64,000 nt of DNA, from NCBI GenBank assembly GCA_047637355.1, contig JBLIKA010000001.1, positions 59,716 to 123,715 on the forward strand. The letters are read 5' to 3'. Of this stretch, positions 1 to 8,595 are shown piece after piece. Positions within the stretch are counted from its first letter, which is position 1; every line of letters begins with the position of its first letter. The stretch comes from Glaciecola sp047637355. GTDB lineage: Bacteria; Pseudomonadota; Gammaproteobacteria; Enterobacterales; Alteromonadaceae. The notes under the pieces are model-generated. The model saw nothing but the letters and a program-made list of their open reading frames with translations. It was not told the origin of the DNA and did no database searches. Both the position numbers and the translations under genes were made by a program.

Positions 1-60
1 AATAAAATAGTAGATGTTTTACTGTGCACTGTCTTTATTATTCTTTTATTAACAAAATAC

Positions 61-86
61 AAAAAAGCCCCTATCTGAGGGGCTTT
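61..86 (-). terminator. Rho-independent terminator after the small secreted-protein gene
   Basis: An 8-bp perfect stem (AAAGCCCC at 64-71 and GGGGCTTT at 79-86) with a 7-nt loop is followed, on the minus strand, by a run of T (the A-run at 61-66 and beyond). It lies 40 bp after the stop of the gene at 126-719 and fits termination of that gene. Confidence 0.85.
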
Positions 87-125
87 GAAAAAGTAACTTA
101 CTTTACAATAGCAAAGCAATCAATA

Positions 126-719
126 TTAGTTTGTTGAAGCTGTTGTGTCACCACCACCAGCTCCACCCGAGCCAATTCCAGCGCCAATGGGTATGACAGG
201 TCGAGCAACCACACCAGAAGCCGTAGCCAGAGATACACTAGATGGATCAGCTCCTGCTTGCAAAGCAGCAATTAGTGCATCATCAAGAGTCATGATGCCG
301 GTCAAAGCGACTCCGTCTAATACTTCTTGTGCAAAATCAGGGTACAGTACAATACCCAATGTAATCACTTCGATAACTCGGTCTGGATGCTCTTCGATGA
401 GGGTTTTAGTTACTTCAATTAAGCTATTTACAACGACCATTTCACGGTAAAACCCATTGGAAAGGGGGACATTAAATGCAACCGCAGACTTTGCACCTGG
501 CGGAAGGGTCGTATCGTCTTCAGTCATTGACTGGACAATTGCACCAGAGATAGCTTGTGGTGTCGGACTTCCGTTATCCATTAATTGAACCACAGCATCA
601 TGCAAACGGTTACCAGGTTGTACCTCATCTCCAAACAAATATGTATTGTCAACTTGCTGTGCAATAGCAGAAAAAGCACTCACCGAGAGAAGCACTGCAC
701 ATAAAATAAAACGACGCAT
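126..719 (-). CDS. Small secreted protein of unknown function, helical repeats, Gly-rich tail
   Basis: I do not recognise this 197-residue protein. It opens with a clear signal peptide (MRRFILCAVLL...SAIAQ, cleavage expected after AQ near residue 21). The middle is a set of amphipathic helices in which short stretches recur in a loose pattern (helix, H/Y-P-D, helix, then AGADPSSVSLATA), a style seen in secreted alpha-helical repeat proteins. The C-terminus is glycine-rich (GIGSGGAGGGD) and probably disordered. The start at 719 was chosen over the longer frame to 779 because AAGGA lies 8-10 nt upstream and the signal peptide begins there. Neighbours are lapD-lapG on the same strand, so a surface or matrix role is possible, but that is inference only. 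Confidence 0.7.
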   Translation of the reverse strand: MRRFILCAVLLSVSAFSAIAQQVDNTYLFGDEVQPGNRLHDAVVQLMDNGSPTPQAISGAIVQSMTEDDTTLPPGAKSAVAFNVPLSNGFYREMVVVNSLIEVTKTLIEEHPDRVIEVITLGIVLYPDFAQEVLDGVALTGIMTLDDALIAALQAGADPSSVSLATASGVVARPVIPIGAGIGSGGAGGGDTTASTN

Positions 720-852
720 TTTAAAATTCCTTAATTTTTTCAGGTGAGCCTCACCAGCCTCTACAATGTTAAATAGCATTGGTCGTTAAAGCAACACAAT
801 AATCATCAGCAAAACCAACCAAATGGGTAAACAATATTATTTTACATCAGCT

Positions 853-2787
853 TTAGTTGTAATTTTCATTGGGTGCACCAATATAATAGCCTTGTTGATA
901 ATCTATTCCCGCATTTTTCAGCCACTCAGACTCTTCAAGGCTCTCTACCATTTCAGCAATAATTTCAATATTCAATCCGTGTGCAATAGCGACAAGGGAT
1001 TGCACAAACAACTGGTTATCTGGTTCATTTTGAATATGTCGAATAAAACGCCCGTCAAGTTTTAAATAGTCGGGACGAATATCTCGTAAATGAGTTATGC
1101 AAGCAAACTGCGCACCAAAGCGTTCGACCGTGATTTTTACACCAAGGTGCTTTAGTTCTTTAACAAAACCTGATAATTTATTTGTGTCATTAACCAATGC
1201 TCTTTCAGGAATTTCGAGTACTAATTTAGCGCAAACTTGACGGCTCTGAGACAACTTCGACAATAGCCATTTTTGAAAACCGGAATCTAACATAGAGATT
1301 CTCGAGATATTAATACCTGCGAGGCCTGTCGCTAACGGAATTTTTAACAGCGCTTCAGTTAAAATCAGTTTATCCAATTTTTCAGCATAATCGAGTCTAA
1401 CAGATGCTGGTACCAATTGGGCCATAGGCAAAAATTCACTAGGCGAACGGTTAGGTAAACGCGCAAACCACTCTTGGTACAACACCTTACCGGTTTTTGA
1501 AACAATGGGTTGTTTCGCAAAATCCGCAGTGCCTGTATCAATTAAATTTTGAATTTTTTCACGCCAAGCTTCGTTTCCTTGGGTGACGCTAAGGCTGGAT
1601 GACAACTGCCAACGAGTTGAGGCATTACTTGCTATGGCAAGTGCACTATCTACTTTTTCCATCGTTGCCTTTACGTCCTCCCCGCATAAAAACTCAGTTG
1701 CCCCCATGTGAGCGGTCCCTTGTCCATACTCAGTCTTCTCTAAACTTAAAAAAGTGGTTGATAGTTCTTCTAAAAGTGCAGTGCACTTATCTTTTGAGCA
1801 ACCTTCTATAATCAATGAAAAGTCCGCGCCATTGAGACGATATAAATTGAAATGAGAAAACGATTGAGACGCTATTTTTTTGATTGCTTGAGTGATACTA
1901 ATCAAATAACTGTCACCAACGTCACCGCCATAGACATTATTAACGTGCGCTAGACTGCTGCAGCGAACGATTAACAAGAAGCCTTGAGAATTCTGTTCAG
2001 AGTCCGTCAAAATTTGCCTCAATGCCAGTTCAAAAGCTCGTCTATTGCCGACACTGGTGAGTGAATCCGAATACGCAAACTGACGATACTTTTCTGATTG
2101 CTCACTTAGTTGTGTGAACATTTTAGATAACTTTGCTGACATGCGATTCACTGCATTTACAACAGTACTGAGTTCAGGGGTACTTGGCAGGTTTTTAACC
2201 GTTCCAAAATTTTTGTTGCTTATTGCCTCTACTTGCGAAGCCACATCAATTAACGGACGCGTGATAAGTCGGACCATAGTCCACACGAAAATCATTGCTA
2301 GGATAAAGATGGCAAAAACAACCCAAAAAGTATCTATTGCATTGCGCCATAATTGTTCGTATCCAAACCCTGGGTTACTAATCACTTCGAGAGTTCCAGC
2401 AATTTTCCAACCCGTATTAAGGTTAGTTGCCGCAACAGGTGCTTTTATCACAAACATGTTAATAAACCACTCAGGTACAGACTGCATCGCCTTAGGATTA
2501 CCTTTGTCTAACAAAATTACACCATTTGGATCGGTCAATTGAATAGATTGGTAGTAGCCTCTGTCGAAAATGGCATTTGTCATAGTTTCGATAATGGGAA
2601 TATTAGCCTCATCACCAACATATGGCGTAATAGATAATCCTAAAGAGGTGGCAGTGTCTTGGGCGTGCGAAGCCAATTGCTGCTGAATAAAGTCACGGGT
2701 ATTATTCACATTCACCCAAAGAGTGCCTATAAACACTAAAAAGAGAACGACAAAAAAACCAATTCCGAATTGTTTCGCTAACGACAT
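853..2787 (-). CDS. lapD: LapD-like cyclic-di-GMP receptor (inactive GGDEF-EAL)
   Basis: This inner-membrane protein of 644 residues (Pseudomonas LapD is about 650) has TM1 near 8-28, a periplasmic LapD/MoxY-type sensor to about 150, TM2 near 152-172, a HAMP stretch, a GGDEF domain and an EAL domain. Both catalytic sites look dead: the GGDEF motif reads NGADF (about residue 320), the EAL motif reads EWF in the stretch YQEWFARL, and the DDFG motif reads ERFG. In the known system c-di-GMP bound by the EAL domain makes LapD sequester the periplasmic protease LapG, so the surface adhesin is kept. A strong Shine-Dalgarno sequence (AAGGAAGG) precedes the ATG. lapG lies immediately upstream and is transcribed in the same direction. 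The adhesin substrate itself is not in the window. Confidence 0.9.
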   Translation of the reverse strand: MSLAKQFGIGFFVVLFLVFIGTLWVNVNNTRDFIQQQLASHAQDTATSLGLSITPYVGDEANIPIIETMTNAIFDRGYYQSIQLTDPNGVILLDKGNPKAMQSVPEWFINMFVIKAPVAATNLNTGWKIAGTLEVISNPGFGYEQLWRNAIDTFWVVFAIFILAMIFVWTMVRLITRPLIDVASQVEAISNKNFGTVKNLPSTPELSTVVNAVNRMSAKLSKMFTQLSEQSEKYRQFAYSDSLTSVGNRRAFELALRQILTDSEQNSQGFLLIVRCSSLAHVNNVYGGDVGDSYLISITQAIKKIASQSFSHFNLYRLNGADFSLIIEGCSKDKCTALLEELSTTFLSLEKTEYGQGTAHMGATEFLCGEDVKATMEKVDSALAIASNASTRWQLSSSLSVTQGNEAWREKIQNLIDTGTADFAKQPIVSKTGKVLYQEWFARLPNRSPSEFLPMAQLVPASVRLDYAEKLDKLILTEALLKIPLATGLAGINISRISMLDSGFQKWLLSKLSQSRQVCAKLVLEIPERALVNDTNKLSGFVKELKHLGVKITVERFGAQFACITHLRDIRPDYLKLDGRFIRHIQNEPDNQLFVQSLVAIAHGLNIEIIAEMVESLEESEWLKNAGIDYQQGYYIGAPNENYN

Positions 2788-2863
2788 GCGTTGCTTCCTT
2801 CCTTAAAACACTGCGTTTGGTGTGATGTCCACCGTTTTCTCAAAATTATACTTGTAAACAAGA

Positions 2864-3523
2864 TTACTGGTATCCCTGTTTCATGCGTTCAGTTAAATCC
2901 TGCCACAAGCTATTGTTATTTTTAGATTGTAGCCGTCTGCCCTGCCCTTGTGATTTTGCATGCCATAAGCCGTCACCATTAAAACTGTATATGGGAATTA
3001 AATCATGTCTTTGTGTTGCAGGTAATATCCGTTTATTTATATTGTCCAAAACAAGTGGCACCGACGTTGGAGTTTCATAGTATGCCAGTACCATATGTGC
3101 TTGGCGAGGTCTTGTGGCGGTTACGTACATAAGACGTAGCTTTTTGGATGGTATTCCTACCTCAATTAAGCTGAAATACTTAGCAATAGTGAAGTCTTCA
3201 CAGTCACCTGCGTTAGTGGCTAGGAACTCAATAGGGGTTGCCCAATAATCATTTTTTCCCCAATGCTGTTTGTCATCTACAAAATCTATTCTATTAAAAA
3301 AGCGATTAATTTCAAAAAGCTGGGCATTGGCGGGTTGATTTTTTTGTTGCTCAAGAATTAATTGCCAGTCGCGGACTCTTGCTTCGGCGTCTTGGTTATA
3401 GCGACTTTTAACTAGGTTAAATAATTTTTCGGTGAACGTTATTTCAGACAGGGCGAGATTTCCCGACGTAAGAAGTAGGATAATGAGACACAAAAAGTGC
3501 AAACTGCATTGTTTAGTTGTCAC
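2864..3523 (-). CDS. lapG: LapG-like periplasmic cysteine protease (BTLCP)
   Basis: This 219-residue exported protein of the bacterial transglutaminase-like cysteine proteinase family starts with a hydrophobic signal segment (residues about 8-25). The catalytic triad is visible as C108 (GDCEDF), H143 (QAHMVL) and D160 (VLDNI). Asp and Glu flank the Cys, which are the calcium ligands known for Pseudomonas and Legionella LapG. It should cleave the N-terminal di-alanine site of a large RTX-type adhesin when LapD is not bound to c-di-GMP. The start is GTG with AAGGG about 6 nt upstream. It is the first gene of a lapG-lapD pair (76-nt gap) and is divergent from the polysaccharide genes. Confidence 0.92.
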   Translation of the reverse strand: MTTKQCSLHFLCLIILLLTSGNLALSEITFTEKLFNLVKSRYNQDAEARVRDWQLILEQQKNQPANAQLFEINRFFNRIDFVDDKQHWGKNDYWATPIEFLATNAGDCEDFTIAKYFSLIEVGIPSKKLRLMYVTATRPRQAHMVLAYYETPTSVPLVLDNINKRILPATQRHDLIPIYSFNGDGLWHAKSQGQGRRLQSKNNNSLWQDLTERMKQGYQ

Positions 3524-3815
3524 AAATGCCCTTGTTAATTATGGCATGCTCTCAAGATAAATATAACGATTTCAATATGTAGCATATCTAAACCACTCAG
3601 GGCTATATTCAAGTTTATCGAATATTTTTCTCTTTATTTCATTAAACCCTAATTATCCAATGATCAATAATCTGTTATTCTATACATGCGAATGTAAAAA
3701 TATGCGCTCGTATGGATAACATAACCTGAGACACAGTTAATATAGTGTTATAAATGGAAACTGACGCTGAAATATAGAGAAAATAGCATCAAATTGTGGG
3801 ATGTATCGGAAAAGA

Positions 3816-4967
3816 ATGGAATTAATCAAAAACCAAAATATTGTTTTCGTGATCAATTCACTCGAGGGTGGCGGTGCCGAAACAGTAATATGTAATTGGT
3901 TAACTGAAATGGAAACAATTTTTATCCAAAGTCACTCAAAAGTGACTTTGCTATTGCTTGACGACCTACCTGAAGCCAACCCTGTACCTGCTTACGTTAA
4001 TAAGATTACTTTGCACTCTCAAGGTAAAATATTCTCAAGTTATGCAAGCGTAAAAAGCGTTATTGTTATGAGCAAACCGGACATTATATTTAGCTTTTTA
4101 AACAGAAGTAATGTGGTTTGTACTATTATTGGTCGACAGCTGAATATTCCTACAATTATTAGTGAGCGAGTCAACACATCACAACACTTTGATAACTCTT
4201 TGAAAGGTAAATTAAGTAAACTAATTGTTCGGATTGTTTATCCTAAAGCGAGCAAAGTAATCGCCGTTTCAGAAGGTGTTCGCCTTGATCTTATCGCCAA
4301 CTTTAGAATTCAGAGCGAGCGTTGCATCGCACTGCAAAATGCATACAATACTGATAAATTAATAGAAAAATCAAAAATTGAGATTCAGCCAAATATAGCT
4401 GAAAATAGTTTTATTATTGCTATTGGAAGACTGCACTCAATTAAAAACTTTGAGTTATTAATTAATGCTTATGCGCAAAGTACTATCAGTATTCCCCTTT
4501 TGATATTAGGCGAAGGTCCATTAAGACATAAACTGCAAAATCAAATAAATTCATTAGGCTATGCCGATAAAATCATTCTTAAAGGCTACCAAGCAAATCC
4601 TTATCCTTATATTCAAAAAGCAGCTTTTATGGTGTCTACTTCAAATGCTGAAGGATTTCCGAACGCTATTGCAGAAGCTCTCTGCCTGGGCACACCTATT
4701 TTAGCGACTAATTGCGATTCAGGTCCTGCAGAGATGTTGGCCGATGATGTTTATTTTACAACAACGGATGCTGAAATTGTTAAATACGGCGTACTTTGCA
4801 AACCTAAATCTATTGATGCTGTAAAAAGAGGTCTACTTTTAATGGCGGAAATTGAGAAATCGGGAGCGTATCGTGAAAAATTACAAGCAAGAGCCCGCAT
4901 GTTCTCTTTCGATATCGTTCGGTTTACTTTAATTAGTGAAATAAACAATTTGGTAAAACTCAAATGA
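3816..4967 (+). CDS. Glycosyltransferase, GT4 family (GT-B fold)
   Basis: This is a cytoplasmic or membrane-associated sugar transferase of about 383 residues. The N-terminal domain opens with the typical acceptor-side stretch IVFVINSLEGGGAETV. The C-terminal nucleotide-sugar domain shows IAIGRLHSIKNF and the E-x7-E signature EGFPNAIAEAL followed by GTPILATNCDSGPAEML, as in WbpH/RfaB-like GT4 enzymes. I prefer ATG 3816 over ATG 3801 because GGA stands 5 nt before it, whereas nothing suitable precedes 3801. It is the first gene of an AT-rich polysaccharide block. The next gene overlaps by 4 nt (ATGA), which indicates translational coupling. The donor sugar cannot be told from sequence. Confidence 0.88.
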   Translation: MELIKNQNIVFVINSLEGGGAETVICNWLTEMETIFIQSHSKVTLLLLDDLPEANPVPAYVNKITLHSQGKIFSSYASVKSVIVMSKPDIIFSFLNRSNVVCTIIGRQLNIPTIISERVNTSQHFDNSLKGKLSKLIVRIVYPKASKVIAVSEGVRLDLIANFRIQSERCIALQNAYNTDKLIEKSKIEIQPNIAENSFIIAIGRLHSIKNFELLINAYAQSTISIPLLILGEGPLRHKLQNQINSLGYADKIILKGYQANPYPYIQKAAFMVSTSNAEGFPNAIAEALCLGTPILATNCDSGPAEMLADDVYFTTTDAEIVKYGVLCKPKSIDAVKRGLLLMAEIEKSGAYREKLQARARMFSFDIVRFTLISEINNLVKLK

Positions 4968-6247
4968 TATTCGAGGTTACCAAAGTATTACTCACTATTA
5001 TTTCTTTTTGTATTTTAATGAAAGGTATAAACACTTCTCCTAATAAGTATGTTCAATTCTTACTGCTTGCATTTTGGTTACGGTTCTTTCTAGGTGCATT
5101 TCATCAATTCACATATGTCCCTGTAATCGGGGCATTTTCACTCACCGCTTTCTTTTCAATTCTCGTCGCTGCAGTCGGGCTTTTAGTAATTCCTAAACGA
5201 ACACTTCTTCTGAAGCAGCTAGTGCTACTCTATATATTTTTCATCACGATTTTGCTGAGCGCCATATATAATGGACTCTGGTCAGGGTTTATTATCGTAT
5301 TAATCAAATGGGTTTATTTTTTAGTTATCACTTGTTGCCTTTACCTTGCGATCAATCGAAATGGAATAACAGCAACCTTTAAACCATTATTGCTTGCCTT
5401 TTTCTTGCCTATTTCATTGCAAATTGCATCCATATTACTAGGCGCAAAAAAAGTCACTGACAATGAAGGGGCTGCATACAGTTACATCGGTGGATATTTT
5501 CATGAATCGGGTTTTTCAATGATTTTGGTCGCCTTCTTAATCATTTTAAGCCTGTTAAAAAAAGAAGACATTCGGTTCCAAACTCTATTATTCCTTATAG
5601 GCACTATCGGTATATTTCTAACCAATTATAGGACTACTATCATCGCGGTATTACCCGTTTTACTTATTTTCTTCTTCAGCAAAGCAGAATCCAAAATAGA
5701 ACAAAAATATCATCCATTTTTCATTCTCGCATTCGGTTGCTGTTCACTATTTTTGCTTTCTGTTTTTTTTACCTTTAATCAGGAAAGATTCGCCGACATA
5801 GGTATTGTATTAGGAAGTATTGAGAATTTAATCAAAGCCCCCTTGTACTATACTGAACTAGAGAAAGACCTGTTTTCTGAACGTCTTTATATTTGGTCTC
5901 AATATCTTTCAGCATTTTTTGCAGCCGACACGTGGACTCATATTTTTGGTTTTGGTCCAGAGTCATATATAGGAAGATTTGAAAAATATGCTCACAACAC
6001 ATTTGTTTCATTTCTGTATGAATTTGGCTATCTTGGGTTCTTTATTTTTATCATTTTTAATCTTATCTTATTAAAAAATGCGTTTTTACTAAGGAATAAA
6101 GCGATATCCTTAAGGATATTTTATTCTCTAATTGGATTTTTAACTTTAAACTTAGCAACAATGCCATTGTGGGCTCTAGAAGGAATGATTATCTACGCAA
6201 TTTTAATTAGCGTGATTCTTTCTAAAAATGCTGTGGGGCGCGTGTGA
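4964..6247 (+). CDS. O-antigen polymerase/ligase-like membrane protein (Wzy/WaaL type)
   Basis: This very hydrophobic protein of 427 residues has about ten to twelve membrane segments and one large loop (roughly residues 255-330, around ERFADIGIVLGSIENL to the stretch ending AHNTF). That is the topology of Wzy polymerases and O-antigen ligases. The motif GFGPESYIG...AHNTFVSFLYEFGYLG resembles the HNxxL/E-G region of the O-antigen ligase family. The start overlaps the upstream glycosyltransferase by 4 nt. It should link or polymerise undecaprenyl-linked glycans on the periplasmic side. Whether it acts as polymerase or ligase cannot be decided by eye. Confidence 0.8.
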   Translation: MIFEVTKVLLTIISFCILMKGINTSPNKYVQFLLLAFWLRFFLGAFHQFTYVPVIGAFSLTAFFSILVAAVGLLVIPKRTLLLKQLVLLYIFFITILLSAIYNGLWSGFIIVLIKWVYFLVITCCLYLAINRNGITATFKPLLLAFFLPISLQIASILLGAKKVTDNEGAAYSYIGGYFHESGFSMILVAFLIILSLLKKEDIRFQTLLFLIGTIGIFLTNYRTTIIAVLPVLLIFFFSKAESKIEQKYHPFFILAFGCCSLFLLSVFFTFNQERFADIGIVLGSIENLIKAPLYYTELEKDLFSERLYIWSQYLSAFFAADTWTHIFGFGPESYIGRFEKYAHNTFVSFLYEFGYLGFFIFIIFNLILLKNAFLLRNKAISLRIFYSLIGFLTLNLATMPLWALEGMIIYAILISVILSKNAVGRV

Positions 6248-6314
6248 AGTGTTCGAGCACCATCATCATATTAGTGGCAGCTAAGACCCTAGCTAGTCAA
6301 TTAACTGTAAAATC

Positions 6315-6344
6315 TTGACATTTTTATAAGTAATAATTTCTAAA
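6315..6344 (+). promoter_or_regulatory. Possible sigma-70 promoter before the second GT4 gene
   Basis: A perfect TTGACA stands at 6315-6320 and TCTAAA at 6339-6344 with an 18-bp spacer, 17 bp before the TTG start at 6361. It lies in the 113-bp gap after the Wzy-like gene. The -10 match is only four of six, so this is a suggestion. Confidence 0.35.
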
Positions 6345-6360
6345 CCGAGGGAAAGATAAA

Positions 6361-7461
6361 TTGAAAGTTTGTGCTGTAGGACTCAGAGGTATCCCCGAAA
6401 TAATGGGGGGTATAGAAACTCATTGCGAACAACTATATACAGAATTATGTAACGAAGTAAAAGATATCGTCATATTAGCTCGGTCACCTTATGTTAAGAG
6501 TGAGTTTAAATTTAGAGAAAACGTTAGAGTTATTCCCATTTTCACTACCAAAAATAAAATATTAGAAACCTTTTTACATACTTTTATTTCTATTTTTTAT
6601 GCTCGCTTAATTATCAAACCAGACATCCTTCACATTCATGCAATTGGTCCAGCTCTATTTACTCCGCTAGCAAAGTTGCTGGGGCTAAAAGTTATCGTTA
6701 CTCATCATGGAAGCGACTATAACCGGAAGAAATGGAACAGGTTTGCAAAAAAGATACTTCAGCTAGGCGAATACTTAGCAATTCAGTATAGCGATGAATT
6801 AATAGTAGTTGGAGCAACGTTGACGAATGAATTGAAAGCTCGATATCCGTCCAAAGCACATAAAATAAGCTTTATTCCCAATGGCTGCCCGCGCTTATTT
6901 CTTGATAGCGATTTAGACAATGTCAGCATTCCAACTGATATTAATGTTGAAGCAGGAAAATATATTCTGTTTGTTGGCCGACTTGTACCAGAGAAGGGCG
7001 TTCATGATTTAATAAAAGCTTTCTCTATCGCAAGTCCAGATGACACAAAACTGCTTATTGTGGGTGGAACACATTTCGAGGATCAATATTCAAAAGACCT
7101 AATGAGCCTTAGTACTGATAACATCATTTTTGCAGGAAGAAGAACAGGAAAACAGTTACTCGCTATTTATCGTTTAGCAAAATTATTTATCCTTCCCTCT
7201 TATCATGAAGGCTTACCAATAGTTGCATTAGAAGCATTGAGCTTAAGTGTGCCTACTTTACTTAGTAATATTTCTCCGCATACCGATATAGGACTAAAGA
7301 CCGAAAATTACTTTGAAATTGGGAATATACATGAACTATCAAAAAGGTTGCTTTTACCATTTCCCAAAGCAATAGATAAAGGCCCTATTCTTCGGAAGTA
7401 TAATTGGACAAATATTGCAAGAGAGACAAAGCTACTTTTAGAGAAGTGTAATAGGCTGTAA
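6361..7461 (+). CDS. Glycosyltransferase, GT4 family
   Basis: This GT-B glycosyltransferase has 366 residues. The N-terminus GLRGIPEIMGGIETHCEQL is the GIP-x4-GGIExH signature of a GT4 subgroup found in exopolysaccharide and LPS clusters. Further on are VTHHGSDYNRKKW, FVGRLVPEKGVHDLI and the E-x7-E motif HEGLPIVALEAL. The start codon is TTG at 6361, preceded by GAGGGAAAG at good spacing; no ATG start fits the family N-terminus. It is separated from the preceding gene by 113 bp with a possible promoter, and from the following GT2 gene by about 250 bp. Confidence 0.88.
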   Translation: MKVCAVGLRGIPEIMGGIETHCEQLYTELCNEVKDIVILARSPYVKSEFKFRENVRVIPIFTTKNKILETFLHTFISIFYARLIIKPDILHIHAIGPALFTPLAKLLGLKVIVTHHGSDYNRKKWNRFAKKILQLGEYLAIQYSDELIVVGATLTNELKARYPSKAHKISFIPNGCPRLFLDSDLDNVSIPTDINVEAGKYILFVGRLVPEKGVHDLIKAFSIASPDDTKLLIVGGTHFEDQYSKDLMSLSTDNIIFAGRRTGKQLLAIYRLAKLFILPSYHEGLPIVALEALSLSVPTLLSNISPHTDIGLKTENYFEIGNIHELSKRLLLPFPKAIDKGPILRKYNWTNIARETKLLLEKCNRL

Positions 7462-7480
7462 ATAATGGAAAAAAAATATT

Positions 7481-7514
7481 AATTAACTAATTCGTCATTA
7501 CTAGTTAATTTTTT
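7481..7514 (+). terminator. Weak AT-only hairpin with T-run
   Basis: AATTAACTA (7481-7489) and TAGTTAATT (7502-7510) can pair and are followed by T residues to 7514. The stem has almost no GC, so it would be a weak terminator of the glycosyltransferase ending at 7461. The rest of the gap to 7712 shows no gene. Confidence 0.35.
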
Positions 7515-7712
7515 GCAAAAATGAATCCGGATATCTGTAGCTCAAATTATCAGCGTTGCTTGCGGAATCGAATTAACTGCTTATCTTCAAAAAAAATTTA
7601 AATATCAAAATAGTAGGTGCTATTTAAGTTGAAATTTCAATCTACCGTCATATTACTGTAAATAGCAATCTGATATTATGAGGAACAATTAATAAAATAC
7701 TGTCAGATATTC

Positions 7713-8585
7713 ATGTCTATCGGTTTTAGTGAAACTCAAGCAAATATTAGTATCTCAGTAATTATAATTACCTGTGAACGCCCTGATTATTTAGCACTAG
7801 CTCTGAACAGTGTATTGCAGCAAATACATCAGCCAGTAGAAATAATTATCATCGACGATTGCTCTGAGGCAGACTACAAGTCTGTTTTGAAAAGTTTTAA
7901 TGACCAGCGTATTGTGTATTATCGTTGTAAAGAACGTTCTGGTGCAAATTCTGCAAGAAATAGGGGCATTGGGCTATCAAAAGGTAAAGTGCTCGCATTC
8001 TTAGACGATGACGATATTTGGAATGCAACTTTCTTGCAAGAACACCATAAAGAGTATGTAAATAATGCAGAAGCCGTTATTTGCGGGTACAGTATTATAG
8101 ATAACCCATCGAAACGAAAAATTAACCCGCTAACGAAAGTAACTGAAGATGAACTTCGCAAAGGTAATACTTTTTCAGGGATGAGCGGTTTTAGCGCATT
8201 GAGAGAGCTTTTGCTTGAAATACAATTTGATATAACGCTAAAAAACAGTCAAGACTGGGATTTATTTGTGAGAATAACGCAACAAAAACACCTATTCATA
8301 AATCTTCCAGTGCCACTTTTTCAGTATAGAAAAGATTCTGAGAATGGGATCACGTCAAAAGCAAAAGCAATATCGATTGCTGCTTCACATAATCGATTGA
8401 GGTCTGCATATAAGCACAGAGAATGGCTAGGAGAAAGTAACTTTAATCAACGAGTAGCGGATCACCTATTGAGTTTTATCGGACAAAAGCAGAATAAACT
8501 CCGATGGCTATTAGAATCAATTAAGTTAGCCGGCTTTATAGCAACTTTTATAACATTGAAAAAAAAATTAGTAAATTCACCATAA
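7713..8585 (+). CDS. Glycosyltransferase, GT2 family (GT-A fold)
   Basis: This 290-residue glycosyltransferase has a GT-A N-terminal domain: ISVIIITCERPDYLALALNSVLQQ, the aspartate in IIIDDCS, GANSARNRGIGLSKG, and the metal-binding DxD within AFLDDDDIW (about residues 94-102). A second conserved acid occurs in NSQDWDLFVRI. It probably transfers one sugar in the polysaccharide made by this cluster; the donor is unknown. No clear Shine-Dalgarno sequence precedes the ATG. The flippase gene begins 10 nt after its stop, so the two are co-transcribed. Confidence 0.88.
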   Translation: MSIGFSETQANISISVIIITCERPDYLALALNSVLQQIHQPVEIIIIDDCSEADYKSVLKSFNDQRIVYYRCKERSGANSARNRGIGLSKGKVLAFLDDDDIWNATFLQEHHKEYVNNAEAVICGYSIIDNPSKRKINPLTKVTEDELRKGNTFSGMSGFSALRELLLEIQFDITLKNSQDWDLFVRITQQKHLFINLPVPLFQYRKDSENGITSKAKAISIAASHNRLRSAYKHREWLGESNFNQRVADHLLSFIGQKQNKLRWLLESIKLAGFIATFITLKKKLVNSP

Positions 8586-8595
8586 AGGTTAAGCC

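Noticed and set aside
3524..3815. JUMPstart/ops element before the polysaccharide block
   Set aside because: No GGCGGTAG-like ops sequence was found in the gap, so RfaH control is not supported.
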